Origin: Jejuia sp047345485
Lineage (GTDB): Bacteria; Bacteroidota; Bacteroidia; Flavobacteriales; Flavobacteriaceae
Assembly: GCF_047345485.1 (NCBI RefSeq)
Contig: NZ_JBLFEN010000006.1
Span: forward strand, 62,001 to 126,000
Direction of reading: 5' to 3'
Length of the DNA: 64,000 nucleotides
Part shown: in pieces, positions 17,795 to 26,604 of the stretch
Position numbering within the stretch: position 1 is the stretch's first letter
How the letters are laid out: each line of letters opens with the position of its first letter
Notes under the pieces: model-generated
Database searches by the model: none
The model's input: the letters and a program-made list of their open reading frames with translations, nothing else
What the model was told of the DNA's origin: nothing
Translations under genes and position numbers: made by a program

Positions 17795-18574
17795 TTAGCT
17801 AATATTTTTCTTGTAATACGCATGTAATTCATCTGGAGTTGCTCCAAACCATTTCTTTAAATAAATAGACCAAAAGAAATACTGTAGTTTCCAAACCCCA
17901 TGTTTTCTATACATTCTTGCAGAAGATTTTAATTTTTTATTAATCACCACAAATTGCTTTCGTGAATATAATTCGTTAATTAAAATATTATCCTCATAAA
18001 TAATATAACTTTCATCAAACCCACCAATTTCATTAAAAAGTGATGTAGTTATAAATTGACTTTGATCTCCACCGCGACACGCACGCCAATTAAATTTTGT
18101 TAACCAACTTGCTAAACGCAGCCACCAATGAGTACTATCAAACTGCATCCTAAAGCAACCAGCTTTATTATTTTTAGTAACCTCATTAATAATTAATTGG
18201 TCAAAGTTTTTAGGAGGAAAAGAATCGGCATGTAAAAAATAAAGAATTTCTCCTGTGGCATATTTAGCGCCAACATTCATTTGTTTAGCTCGTCCTTTTT
18301 TAGATGGTAAAAGTTTAATTTTAGTTTTAGATGGTGTTCTTGGGTTTGTGTTAGCTTCTAAACTAGTATCATCTATATAATTGTAGGCTTTAATAGCATC
18401 GCTTTTAGGAAAATTACAAAACTCTTCTACTATAGTTCTAGTGTTATCTAAACTACCACCATCCACCACTATAATTTCTAAAACATGTTGAGATGATGAA
18501 TTAGCAATCACATGTTCTAATACTTTGCCAATACAAGCTTCTTCGTTTAACGTTGGAATAACAATACTTATCAT
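17795..18574 (-). CDS. TIGR04283-type GT2, arsenosugar-associated glycosyltransferase
   Basis: The 259-residue GT-A protein has SIVIPTLNEEACIGKVL at the N-terminus, IIVVDGGSLDNT, and YFLHADSFPP as the metal-binding region. This pattern is that of the family once called rSAM/selenodomain-associated transferase 2 and now linked to arsenosugar biosynthesis. It is the last gene of the PNP-arsM-DUF547-GT unit. A role in adding or modifying the aglycone of the arsenic-bearing ribose is inferred from context. An insert around residues 65-90 makes it somewhat longer than usual. Confidence 0.8.
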   Translation of the reverse strand: MISIVIPTLNEEACIGKVLEHVIANSSSQHVLEIIVVDGGSLDNTRTIVEEFCNFPKSDAIKAYNYIDDTSLEANTNPRTPSKTKIKLLPSKKGRAKQMNVGAKYATGEILYFLHADSFPPKNFDQLIINEVTKNNKAGCFRMQFDSTHWWLRLASWLTKFNWRACRGGDQSQFITTSLFNEIGGFDESYIIYEDNILINELYSRKQFVVINKKLKSSARMYRKHGVWKLQYFFWSIYLKKWFGATPDELHAYYKKNIS

Positions 18575-18630
18575 AAAAATAATTACGAAAAAATGGCTTT
18601 TTTGGTTTTATGCCAAATTAAAGGATAACA

Positions 18631-19539
18631 TTAGTCATTTAAATCCCAATTATAATCTTTAAAACGCTTTTTTGCACTTTTAGAAATCTCAACGTTAGTG
18701 TATTTGTTTATAAAATCGATTAGCGAACCATCTTGCTTAAAATCTTTACTAAACCATTGAAATATTTTTGAAATTTCTAAATCATTTGCAGAAATAGAGT
18801 TTCTCTCAGGATCACTTAAAAACTCTTTCGTAGCTTTTGTAAGTTGTTTCTCCATAGTAGACGCTTCAAAAGTTATATTCTGGAGTTTAGGGCATGAAAA
18901 TGAGGCGCATACAATAGCGAAATGTATACGAGGTTCATCCATTTTACGCAAAATTTGATGTTCTATATCATTTAGGTTATACCATTTTTCTCCTAATTTC
19001 CATAGGCGTTGATCCCAAGGATCTTTAATATCTTTTATACTTTTTACAGGATAATTTTTTAAAATAAGATCTATTGTAAACGCATTATAAGCATTTATCC
19101 AATAGGCTAATTTTTGGTTTTTGGGCCAACTGTCTTCTGGTAAATTTTGTTTCAATTCAGAAAAATAACGTTTCAAAATTTTATAATCTGCTTTAAAACC
19201 TGGATAATCAACATTCCCTTTTTCTGAAACATGCTTTTGTAACAAGTTATTGAATGTACTATGATTAAAGCTTATGGTTTTAGGTGTCTCATCTTTTTCT
19301 ATCTCAACAGGCTTATTAACCTCTACACGAGGTGTTTCTGTTATTTTAGTATTTGTATCATCTTCAGGTACAATAAGCTCATCTGTCATTTTTATGACTT
19401 CAGTAGTTTGTGTTGCCATAGTGTCAATAGTTTCAGTGTTTGCTTTTGCTATTGGTTTTTCTGTAGCTGTCACCACTTTTTTAGTGCTAGAACAAGCTAC
19501 TATTACACAAAATAAAAAAAATAGGTATAAGGATTTCAT
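18631..19539 (-). CDS. DUF547 lipoprotein in the arsenosugar region
   Basis: I start this gene at the ATG giving MKSLYLFFLFCVIVACSSTKK, with lipid-bearing Cys16. An upstream in-frame TTG at 19560 would add seven residues and overlap the arsM stop. A Thr/Glu-rich linker of about 70 residues precedes the DUF547 domain, which shows YWINAYN, DIEHQILR and IHFAIVCASFSCPKL. The product is probably a tethered periplasmic protein. It lies 14 bases after arsM, so it is co-transcribed. DUF547 proteins are frequent neighbours in such clusters, but no reaction is established. Confidence 0.8.
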   Translation of the reverse strand: MKSLYLFFLFCVIVACSSTKKVVTATEKPIAKANTETIDTMATQTTEVIKMTDELIVPEDDTNTKITETPRVEVNKPVEIEKDETPKTISFNHSTFNNLLQKHVSEKGNVDYPGFKADYKILKRYFSELKQNLPEDSWPKNQKLAYWINAYNAFTIDLILKNYPVKSIKDIKDPWDQRLWKLGEKWYNLNDIEHQILRKMDEPRIHFAIVCASFSCPKLQNITFEASTMEKQLTKATKEFLSDPERNSISANDLEISKIFQWFSKDFKQDGSLIDFINKYTNVEISKSAKKRFKDYNWDLND

Positions 19540-19553
19540 AACTAAAATGTTTG

Positions 19554-20525
19554 TTAACAACAGCCACCGCCGTCATAGTGGTATGTAGATTCACTAATAA
19601 AAATATCGTTTCTGTTTAAATCTGCAAGCGCACCAGCAGTTTTGTCACAAATAGCTAAGGGTTGGTTTTTAAGTAAAACATGACCTTTTTTATCATCAAA
19701 ATAATCATCTTCACCATAATAAATAGCAGCTTTTCCTGTAAAAATACAAGGGCCGTCTTCTGGCATTGGGTCTTTTATGGCAGCAACCTCTATAGATTCT
19801 ATGTAAATCAATTCATCTGTTGGATAATGGTTAGGGTCTAAAATTCTGTATGGTTTTCTGGCTCTAATTTCGATAGTACCAAAACCAACATCTGTTAAAG
19901 CCTTAATGTATTCTGCTATTGGTAAACTACCGCTTAGGCAAAGTGCACGTAAACGTTCATCATTTCGTAATGTGTCATTCATAGGTTGCTCACACGTAGG
20001 ATCACTCATTACCAATTTACCATGAGGTTTTAACACGCGGTACATTTCTTCAATAGCTTTTTTTAAATCTTCGGCTTTAAAAATATTGAATAAACAATTT
20101 TGAGCTGCAACATCAATAGTATTATCGGCCACGGGTAAGTTTAAAGCATCTCCTTTTTTTAAATCTACAAAATCGTTTTTAAACCAGTCGTTCTGTTGTT
20201 CTGCTTCAATAAAGTTTTTACGTGAAGCTTCGAGCATTTCATCTACAACATCAACACCAACAACACCATTTTTTTGACGATTAAAATAAGCGAATTGTAA
20301 TAACTCCATACCACCACCTACACCAACATATAACATTTTAGGATTATTACTTAAATCTCTTGCATGAACTGTTGAACCACAACCATAGTTCATCTCTTGC
20401 ATAATTTTAGGAATTTTTAATCCAGGTAATTCCCAAATAGGGTTTGTCGTACAGCAAAGACCTACATCTGGAGTTAATGCTGCTTCTTTATATACATCGT
20501 GTGTGGTGTCTAAATAAGTGTCCAT
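19554..20525 (-). CDS. arsM: arsenite methyltransferase, arsenosugar type
   Basis: The 323-residue class I SAM-dependent methyltransferase has the SAM-binding motif LYVGVGGGMELLQF near residues 65-78. Cysteines suited to trivalent arsenic are present: Cys24-Cys25 in GLCCTTNP, Cys49 in YGCG, Cys in AQNCLF, and a terminal Cys-Cys after GGG. This matches the arsenosugar-pathway ArsM rather than the shorter volatilising forms. It would methylate As(III) to dimethylarsenite, the substrate of ArsS. It lies between PNP (65-base gap) and the DUF547 lipoprotein (14 bases). The paired Cys at both ends are consistent with metal binding. Confidence 0.88.
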   Translation of the reverse strand: MDTYLDTTHDVYKEAALTPDVGLCCTTNPIWELPGLKIPKIMQEMNYGCGSTVHARDLSNNPKMLYVGVGGGMELLQFAYFNRQKNGVVGVDVVDEMLEASRKNFIEAEQQNDWFKNDFVDLKKGDALNLPVADNTIDVAAQNCLFNIFKAEDLKKAIEEMYRVLKPHGKLVMSDPTCEQPMNDTLRNDERLRALCLSGSLPIAEYIKALTDVGFGTIEIRARKPYRILDPNHYPTDELIYIESIEVAAIKDPMPEDGPCIFTGKAAIYYGEDDYFDDKKGHVLLKNQPLAICDKTAGALADLNRNDIFISESTYHYDGGGCC

Positions 20526-20590
20526 ATATTATGTGTTTAACTTAGCACGCGGTTATTATTTACAAACTGCGGTTAAGACTGTTTATTAGT

Positions 20591-21403
20591 TTATAGTGTT
20601 TTAATTAATTCTTTAAATAATAGTACCATATCTGGCTCTGCTTTTCCTGCCATTGCTATAATTTCGCTAATATCTACAGGTTTTAGGTTATCTGGGTCGC
20701 ATTCATCTGTTAAAACTGACACAGCAGCTACTTTTAATTTTAAATGATTAGCTACAATGATTTCTGGAACAGTGCTCATCCCTACAGCATCAGATCCTAT
20801 TATTTTTAGCATTCTATATTCTGCGCGTGTTTCTAATTGCGGACCAACAACACTAGCATAAACGCCTTTATGCAATGTAATATTATTTTCTTTTGCAATA
20901 CGCGTAAAAGTTTCATTGATTTTTGTGTCGTAGGGTGCACTCATATCTACAAAGCGTTCTCCCATTTGTTCAATGCCCTTAATAGCTAATGGCGAACTAC
21001 CTTGAAGATTAATATGGTCATCAATCAACATTAATTCCCCTTTTTTGAACTTTAAATTAATAGCGCCAGCTGCGTTAGAAACTAATAATGTATGAATGCC
21101 TAATTGCTCCATGATACGCACAGGGTAGGTAACATCTTGTAAGGTGTAGCCTTCGTAAAGGTGGAAGCGCCCTTGCATAACTATTACTTTTTTTCCTACA
21201 AGAGTACCAAAAACAAGTTTGCCTTTATGAAACTCTACAGTTGCAGTTGGAAAATTTGGAATGTGGTTATAACTTACCTCCTGAATAACCTCTACATCAT
21301 TAATAAGTTGCCCCAAACCAGTGCCAAGAATAATGCCAATTTCTGGATTTTGGAAACCTTTATCTATTAAATAATCTACAGTTTCTTTTATAAATTTAGT
21401 CAT
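20591..21403 (-). CDS. purine-nucleoside phosphorylase
   Basis: The 270-residue protein of the trimeric PNP family has the phosphate loop GTGLGQL near residue 28, GRFHLYEGY, SNAAGAIN, and the purine-site segment GPQLETRAEYRMLKIIGSDAVGMST. It cleaves purine nucleosides with phosphate to the free base and ribose 1-phosphate. As first gene of the unit that carries arsM, it may act on 5'-deoxy-5'-dimethylarsinoyl-adenosine or recycle by-products; this is inference, since a housekeeping role is equally possible. An operator-like palindrome overlaps its putative -7 box. Confidence 0.9.
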   Translation of the reverse strand: MTKFIKETVDYLIDKGFQNPEIGIILGTGLGQLINDVEVIQEVSYNHIPNFPTATVEFHKGKLVFGTLVGKKVIVMQGRFHLYEGYTLQDVTYPVRIMEQLGIHTLLVSNAAGAINLKFKKGELMLIDDHINLQGSSPLAIKGIEQMGERFVDMSAPYDTKINETFTRIAKENNITLHKGVYASVVGPQLETRAEYRMLKIIGSDAVGMSTVPEIIVANHLKLKVAAVSVLTDECDPDNLKPVDISEIIAMAGKAEPDMVLLFKELIKTL

Positions 21404-21453
21404 TTAAAATATTGCTTTATTAAAACGGTTTGTATTGTATAGTAACCGCCAAA

Positions 21454-21475
21454 TTGTTCTTTTAGAACAAATATA
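21454..21475 (-). promoter_or_regulatory. candidate promoter -7 box with overlapping palindrome, PNP-arsM unit
   Basis: On the minus strand TATATTTG (21475-21468) fits the Bacteroidota -7 consensus TAnnTTTG. A perfect inverted repeat, TTGTTCT-3-AGAACAA (21454-21470), starts inside it and runs toward the PNP start codon at 21403. The position is that of a repressor operator. No good -33 TTTG is seen at the normal distance, so the promoter may depend on an activator or be weak. Confidence 0.5.
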
Positions 21476-21497
21476 CATCACTTTTGAGATGATAATT

Positions 21498-22127
21498 TTA
21501 ATTTTGTAATTGTTTTATTTTTTGTTGAAGTGCTACATTCGATTTATAAAAATCTGATGCTACTAAATCTTCAAAAGTATCAATGTCATTTAAAGTATCT
21601 AAAATACTGTAACTAATATTTAAAGTGTCTAGTTCGTTTTTGGTGTCTTGTAATAAATTTGACGCACTCCAAGGTTTATTATCAAATACATTTGGTTGCA
21701 TTTTTGATAATCCAATTAAATAATAACCGCCATCTTCCGCTGGTCCAAAAACAATATCATCTTTTTTTAATCTTTCTAAGCCTTTATTTATAGGGTTTGA
21801 AGTTATATCAGGCAAATCAGAGCCTATCAAAACAATACGCTCATAACCATCGGCAAAGGCTTCAGCAAAGGCATTTTTCATTCTTGCGCCTAAGTCTTCA
21901 CCTTGTTGCACATATTTTTTAAAACCATGCCAAGAATCTTCAAGTATATTTTCTGAAAAACAAACACGTTTATCCACTTGTAAAGGTTTTATAGCTTTTT
22001 CGGTAACTTTTACCAATTCACTATAAACCTCAAAAGCACCTTGATTACCAATTGTTTTAGCTAATCGTGTTTTTACTTTTCCAAGTTTTATGTTTTTTAC
22101 AAATACTATAACAAGTTCTTTATTCAT
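21498..22127 (-). CDS. TIGR04282-type DUF2064 transferase, copy 1
   Basis: The 209-residue GT-A-like nucleotidyl/glycosyl transferase fold has VKNIKLGKVKTRLAKTIG at residues 10-27 (nucleotide-binding loop), IGSDLPDI with the acidic metal site, and GPAEDGGYYLIGL. The family was named rSAM/selenodomain-associated transferase 1 and is now called an arsenosugar biosynthesis glycosyltransferase. It overlaps the rhodanese gene by 8 bases. A diverged second copy is encoded at 25896-26579. The exact donor and acceptor are not proven; glycerol-related transfer is a plausible role in making the glycerol arsenosugar. Confidence 0.82.
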   Translation of the reverse strand: MNKELVIVFVKNIKLGKVKTRLAKTIGNQGAFEVYSELVKVTEKAIKPLQVDKRVCFSENILEDSWHGFKKYVQQGEDLGARMKNAFAEAFADGYERIVLIGSDLPDITSNPINKGLERLKKDDIVFGPAEDGGYYLIGLSKMQPNVFDNKPWSASNLLQDTKNELDTLNISYSILDTLNDIDTFEDLVASDFYKSNVALQQKIKQLQN

Positions 22128-22614
22128 ATATTTTTATGCCTTTTATTAACCATTTACTCCAGTGTTTGGAAAATGTATGTATGCTATCTGTTTCCTTTTC
22201 AACAGTATTATAAACAGGAAGATCATTGTTTTTCCATTCAAAAATACCACCATATAAGTTTTTTATGTTATTGTATCCCGCTGCTTTCAAGCTATCTCCT
22301 ATAGATTCTGAGCGAATGCCAACAGAGCAGTATACAATAATTTCGGCATTTTTATTAGGTATTTTTTTCTTGATGTTATTTATTTTAAAATTATTATAAC
22401 CAACGTGAATAGCATTTTTTAGATGACTAGTATTGTATTCTTTAAGTTCTCTAGAATCTAATACAATAACATCTTTCCCTGCTGTGTTTAGTTGTTGTGG
22501 CGTTATGTAAGGGATACTATTATCATTATGTTTGTTTAATAACTTTTCAATAGATTTTTGAGCAAACCCTAATGTAGATATTAGCAATAATAAGGCTACA
22601 AGTATATGTTTCAT
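22120..22614 (-). CDS. periplasmic rhodanese-like protein
   Basis: The 164-residue product has a signal peptide (MKHILVALLLLISTLGFAQ) followed by one rhodanese domain. The active-site loop is YCSVGIRS with Cys96, and the domain ends GGIFEWKNNDLPVYN. It should carry a persulfide or bind a thiophilic ion in the periplasm. It overlaps the transferase gene downstream by 8 bases and follows the TonB-dependent receptor gene by 17 bases. A role in handling arsenic or sulfur species for the cluster is inference; rhodaneses with this fold also include arsenate reductases (Acr2/Cdc25-like). Confidence 0.85.
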   Translation of the reverse strand: MKHILVALLLLISTLGFAQKSIEKLLNKHNDNSIPYITPQQLNTAGKDVIVLDSRELKEYNTSHLKNAIHVGYNNFKINNIKKKIPNKNAEIIVYCSVGIRSESIGDSLKAAGYNNIKNLYGGIFEWKNNDLPVYNTVEKETDSIHTFSKHWSKWLIKGIKIYE

Positions 22615-22631
22615 AATATAATAAGACGTTT

Positions 22632-25600
22632 TTAAAACTTAAAGTTTACACCAAATTGCATACGCCATCTGGAATTTTCATTATCAACTACCCAAGGTGT
22701 ATCATCAGTGTTTGTATATTGAAATTGTGGTTGATTATTTTCTATACCCCTAAAGCGTAATAGACTAAAATTAGAATTTACAACATTAGGAACAAATACC
22801 AAACGTCCCCAACTTCGATTTATAAAATTAGGGATATTAAAAATATCTGTAGAAAAAGAAACGCTTTTTTTACCACCTAATTTTTTATTGTACTGAATTT
22901 TCCCGTCAACACGATGATTCCACGGTGTTTTTGGGCCATTTCTCTCCGCATAATTTCCTCGATTTTTTCTCAAATAATCGTTATTTTCAATAAAGTTATT
23001 TAGTCTGTTCCATTGGTCATTAGCAGTTTGTAATATAATACCATTTGCATCTACAATATCTATAAGGTTAATTTCTGAAGCGTTTCTAGGAATATAGATT
23101 ATATCGTTTCTTGACGAGCCATCTCTATTTAAATCACCTTGGTATACAAAAGAAAACGGACTTCCAGAGGTGCCATTATATAAGACAGAAAGATCGATAT
23201 TACTTTTAGGAGTAACAGCAAAATTGTAAGATTGTGTATTTACTATTTTATGTCTTAAATCAAAATTTGAGAATGATAAGGTGGGATTGTTTGGATTCAA
23301 TGCTTGATTCCATTCAAAATTAGCAGCAGGCGAACTTCTAACGGTACTAGATACATCTTTACTTTTGCCGTAAGTATATCCTAAATAACCGTTATAATTT
23401 TTGTCAGATTTTGATAAGCCTAAAGTTAAATTATATCGAAATCCTTTATCAGAGTTACTTAATAAAAACACATTTGTAAAGTTTGGATTAATTTTAATAG
23501 CGTCTCCCGTAGAGAGAAAATAACTTCTGTTATCTGCACCATCAAATTGCCCTACGTCGTTTCTTCTATTAATAGACTTAAAAAATATACCCTTTAATAC
23601 TTTGGTGTAAGATGCATCAAACTTAAAATTGAAATTATTGGGTAGTTTTACGCTAATACCAATATTAGATTTCCACTCTCTTGGTAGCTGAAAATCAGTA
23701 TCTACTAAATTTATTTCTGCAATAGGTTGGTTAGATAAATCTCTAACATTATTTACCAACGGTTGTTCGCCTTCTGGTCTAACATCTACATTAAAGTATT
23801 GAGTTCCCGAAATATACTCTGCATACGCAAACCATAAATAAGGCAAGCGCCCTGTAAATAATCCGGTACCACCTTTTAGTTTTATATTATTATTGTTTGG
23901 GAGGTTGTACTCAAACCCTAACCTTGGGTTTAGGTGAGGTGCTGTTTTTATTTCATTTGTAAAATTTGAAAACTCTGGTGTATTAACTACTTCATTACTA
24001 ATAGGTAATTCGTCTAAAAGAAATTGAGAGTCTAATCGAAGTCCAAATGTAAGGGTAAGGTTATCGTTAGCGCGATAGCGGTCTTGCGCATATAATCCTG
24101 CCACTAAAACATCAACCGTAGCAGATGGTGTATTTTGAACAAAATTAAATGTATTATTTTCAAGACGATATACACCGCGAATTCTAGAAGGGCGGTCTGC
24201 CAAAAAATTATCTAAAGAACTGTATTCCCACCGTCCATTCCATGCAGATAAAAACCCATAATCTATATCATTATATTGTGCAATACCACCTAAGGTAAAC
24301 GCGTGTCTGTTTTTTGTGAAACTATACTTGTTAGTAATTTGTAGTGTAGACAAATCGGTATTGTACACAGAGGCTTCTCTATATGTACCCGCAAATATTC
24401 TGTTAGACGCATCAGATATTTGAATATGTGGAAACACCTCACCATCAAAAGTTCTGTCCTCTTTTCCTAAATTGTAACCAATACTCAATAAATTGGAAGC
24501 GTTATTGTTGAATTTAGAATTTAATTCTGCGGTAAAACTATTGGCAATACTGTTATGCCTAAAACCTTGATTTCCAAAATTGAATATAGATTCGTTCCAC
24601 TCTAAATTATCAGCATAACTACTGACGAAATTATTCCTTAGTGATAGTTTTGTGTTATCAGATATATTGTAGTCTAACCTAAAAAATAATTTTGTACTAT
24701 TAGTTTTTAATGTGCCACTAGTAAAACTTCCAGGGTTATAATTATAATCTGTTATTAATTTATTTGAAATAGCAGTAACAGTTTCTAAAGAAATATTTGA
24801 AGATGCCGACCCTGGAGCATTTAAAACAGGGTTATTGGAGCTTGCTTGCTCAAAATTTATAAAATAGAATAACTTATCTTTTTTAAGTGCGCCTCCTGCA
24901 GCAGCACCTATTTGAAAATCATAAAAATCAGCAATATTTTGTCTTTTATTATCAGAATAACGCCCCACTAGTAGTTGGTTATTACCAAAGGCATACACCT
25001 CAAATTTAGAAGTATTTGTACCATTTTTTGTAACTACATCAATATTTGCACCGGTAAAGTTTCCAATACTTACATCAAAAGGTGTTGTTTTAATAGAGAG
25101 TTGCTTGATACTACCAAAAGCTATGGGTTGTGTTCTGGCTAAACTTCCTGGGCTACCATTTGCAGAGGATCCTGCAGCGCCACTAGAGGGTTCTTGAAAA
25201 CCAATAACATCATTATTTGCTACACCATCTATGTTTAAATTATTAAACCTATTACTGGCTCCAGCAAAAGAATTTAAATTAGCTTCTGGAAGATTTCTAG
25301 TTAAATCCTGTATACTTCTAGTAATCGTTGGTGTACTTTTTATAAGACTAGAATTAATAATTTTTTCATTACTTCTCGATTTGTTTTGTGTGGTAATTAC
25401 AACTTCATCTAGCGCATCAGTATCTTCTTTTAAAATAATGTCCTTTTTGGTGATACTTCCTAAATTAATGTGGATGTTTTCAATAACCTCAGTTCTATAT
25501 CCTATATAGCTCACTTCAATTTTATAAGCTGTACCTGGCGGTAGGTCATTCACGATGTAATATCCAGATTCTTGAGACACAGCGCCAAACTTAAAGTTGG

Positions 25601-25748
25601 TCTCAGTATCAATTACAACAATATTAGCAAGTTCTACAGGCGTATTACCGTTTAGTATTATTTTACCTTCTAACTTACCCGTAGTTTCTTGGGCATATAT
25701 AGAGTTTAAGGATAGTACTATAATAAATATAAATATTTTTTTTAGCAT
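22632..25748 (-). CDS. Oar-like TonB-dependent outer-membrane receptor
   Basis: The 1038-residue product has a signal peptide to about residue 19, a carboxypeptidase-regulatory-like domain (about 25-115: GKLEGKIILNGNTPVELANIVV), and a plug domain (about 130-240) with DLTRNLPEANLNSFAGASNR. A large barrel ends in VNFKF. It resembles the Oar/TonB-dependent transporter group of Flavobacteriia, which is distinct from SusC since no SusD gene follows. It is transcribed with the rhodanese and transferase, and the 147-base leader contains stem-loops. Substrate is unknown; import or export of an arsenolipid or oligopeptide would be guesswork. Confidence 0.88.
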   Translation of the reverse strand: MLKKIFIFIIVLSLNSIYAQETTGKLEGKIILNGNTPVELANIVVIDTETNFKFGAVSQESGYYIVNDLPPGTAYKIEVSYIGYRTEVIENIHINLGSITKKDIILKEDTDALDEVVITTQNKSRSNEKIINSSLIKSTPTITRSIQDLTRNLPEANLNSFAGASNRFNNLNIDGVANNDVIGFQEPSSGAAGSSANGSPGSLARTQPIAFGSIKQLSIKTTPFDVSIGNFTGANIDVVTKNGTNTSKFEVYAFGNNQLLVGRYSDNKRQNIADFYDFQIGAAAGGALKKDKLFYFINFEQASSNNPVLNAPGSASSNISLETVTAISNKLITDYNYNPGSFTSGTLKTNSTKLFFRLDYNISDNTKLSLRNNFVSSYADNLEWNESIFNFGNQGFRHNSIANSFTAELNSKFNNNASNLLSIGYNLGKEDRTFDGEVFPHIQISDASNRIFAGTYREASVYNTDLSTLQITNKYSFTKNRHAFTLGGIAQYNDIDYGFLSAWNGRWEYSSLDNFLADRPSRIRGVYRLENNTFNFVQNTPSATVDVLVAGLYAQDRYRANDNLTLTFGLRLDSQFLLDELPISNEVVNTPEFSNFTNEIKTAPHLNPRLGFEYNLPNNNNIKLKGGTGLFTGRLPYLWFAYAEYISGTQYFNVDVRPEGEQPLVNNVRDLSNQPIAEINLVDTDFQLPREWKSNIGISVKLPNNFNFKFDASYTKVLKGIFFKSINRRNDVGQFDGADNRSYFLSTGDAIKINPNFTNVFLLSNSDKGFRYNLTLGLSKSDKNYNGYLGYTYGKSKDVSSTVRSSPAANFEWNQALNPNNPTLSFSNFDLRHKIVNTQSYNFAVTPKSNIDLSVLYNGTSGSPFSFVYQGDLNRDGSSRNDIIYIPRNASEINLIDIVDANGIILQTANDQWNRLNNFIENNDYLRKNRGNYAERNGPKTPWNHRVDGKIQYNKKLGGKKSVSFSTDIFNIPNFINRSWGRLVFVPNVVNSNFSLLRFRGIENNQPQFQYTNTDDTPWVVDNENSRWRMQFGVNFKF

Positions 25749-25766
25749 TGAAATATAATATGATTT

Positions 25767-25832
25767 ACGTTTTTAAGGCACCTACCACTTTTAAAAACGT
25801 TAAAAGATGTTGTATTAAGAATAAAAATTCTT
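25767..25832 (-). promoter_or_regulatory. inverted repeats in the TonB-receptor leader
   Basis: ACGTTTTTAA (25767-25776) and TTAAAAACGT (25791-25800) are perfect 10-base arms around a 14-base loop, ending 18 bases before the receptor start. A second hairpin, AAGAAT-4-ATTCTT, lies at 25817-25832. They could form a leader structure near the ribosome-binding site or be operator sites. Confidence 0.4.
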
Positions 25833-25895
25833 GATACTTTAATGTTGTGAAAATCGAATTTCTGAGTTTGATGTTAAACTCTTAAGGTGAAATAA

Positions 25896-26579
25896 CTATG
25901 ATAAACAAATTGGAGATCCTTTGTTGAAATGATAGTTTTGATAAATTGCTGGTATTGTAATGTGTTTGTTAGAAACGTAAGATGTTACTAATTGAACTAG
26001 TTTTATTAAAAGCTTGATTATAGATGTTGAGGGTTTTGTAAAACTGTGGATAATTTTACGGATATCAGAAATTGTATCAATATCGGTTAAAACCTCTAGA
26101 TAAGTTATATGGGTTTTACCTTTAGCTTCTACTCTTGATATGCTACGATTTAATTTTGAAGTTTGCCAAGGTAATTTTAAAAACGCTTCAACATTGAAAT
26201 GCGATTTTTTAAGTCCCATAATGTAAAAACCACCATCGGTTGATGGTCCTAAAACTATATCGTGCGTATTTAGTTTTTCAACAGTTTTTAAAATATGATG
26301 TGTGGTAAGGTGAGGCGTATCATTACCAAGAGTAATTACAGCATCAAATCCTTTATTATAAACTGATTGAATGGCATTTGTAAAACGGGCTCCAAATGTA
26401 CGACCAACCTGTTGTTTTTCTGAATACAAGAAATAAGGTAGCCCTGATTTTTTTGCAATACCAATTGCTTGAGTATTTAGTGCCTCAAAAATTTCTTTTG
26501 AAGAAGAAAACGGTTTTGTAGCCGCTTCTTTTTCAGCAGAATTTGCAAATATTAATATGGCAGTTTTATGTTGTTTCAA
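25896..26579 (-). CDS. TIGR04282-like DUF2064 transferase, diverged copy 2
   Basis: The 227-residue protein keeps the DUF2064 landmarks LGNDTPHL (metal site) and GPSTDGGFYIMGL but has lost the KTRLA nucleotide loop: the N-terminus reads LIFANSAEKEAATKPF instead of VKNIKLGKVKTRLA. It is thus a diverged paralogue of the transferase at 21498-22127 and may have a changed or lost donor site. It lies 25 bases after arsS, so it belongs to the arsS transcription unit. A C-terminal extension of about 35 residues is unlike copy 1. Confidence 0.75.
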   Translation of the reverse strand: MKQHKTAILIFANSAEKEAATKPFSSSKEIFEALNTQAIGIAKKSGLPYFLYSEKQQVGRTFGARFTNAIQSVYNKGFDAVITLGNDTPHLTTHHILKTVEKLNTHDIVLGPSTDGGFYIMGLKKSHFNVEAFLKLPWQTSKLNRSISRVEAKGKTHITYLEVLTDIDTISDIRKIIHSFTKPSTSIIKLLIKLVQLVTSYVSNKHITIPAIYQNYHFNKGSPICLS

Positions 26580-26604
26580 TATTAAAAAAACTAATCTTTA
26601 TATT

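Noticed and set aside
19539..19560. TTG start at 19560 for the DUF547 lipoprotein
   Set aside because: It adds MLTNILV before a perfect lipoprotein signal and overlaps the arsM stop; ATG 19539 fits better.
22632..25748. SusC-type receptor of a glycan utilisation locus
   Set aside because: No SusD-like gene follows, and the sequence is of the Oar-like type.
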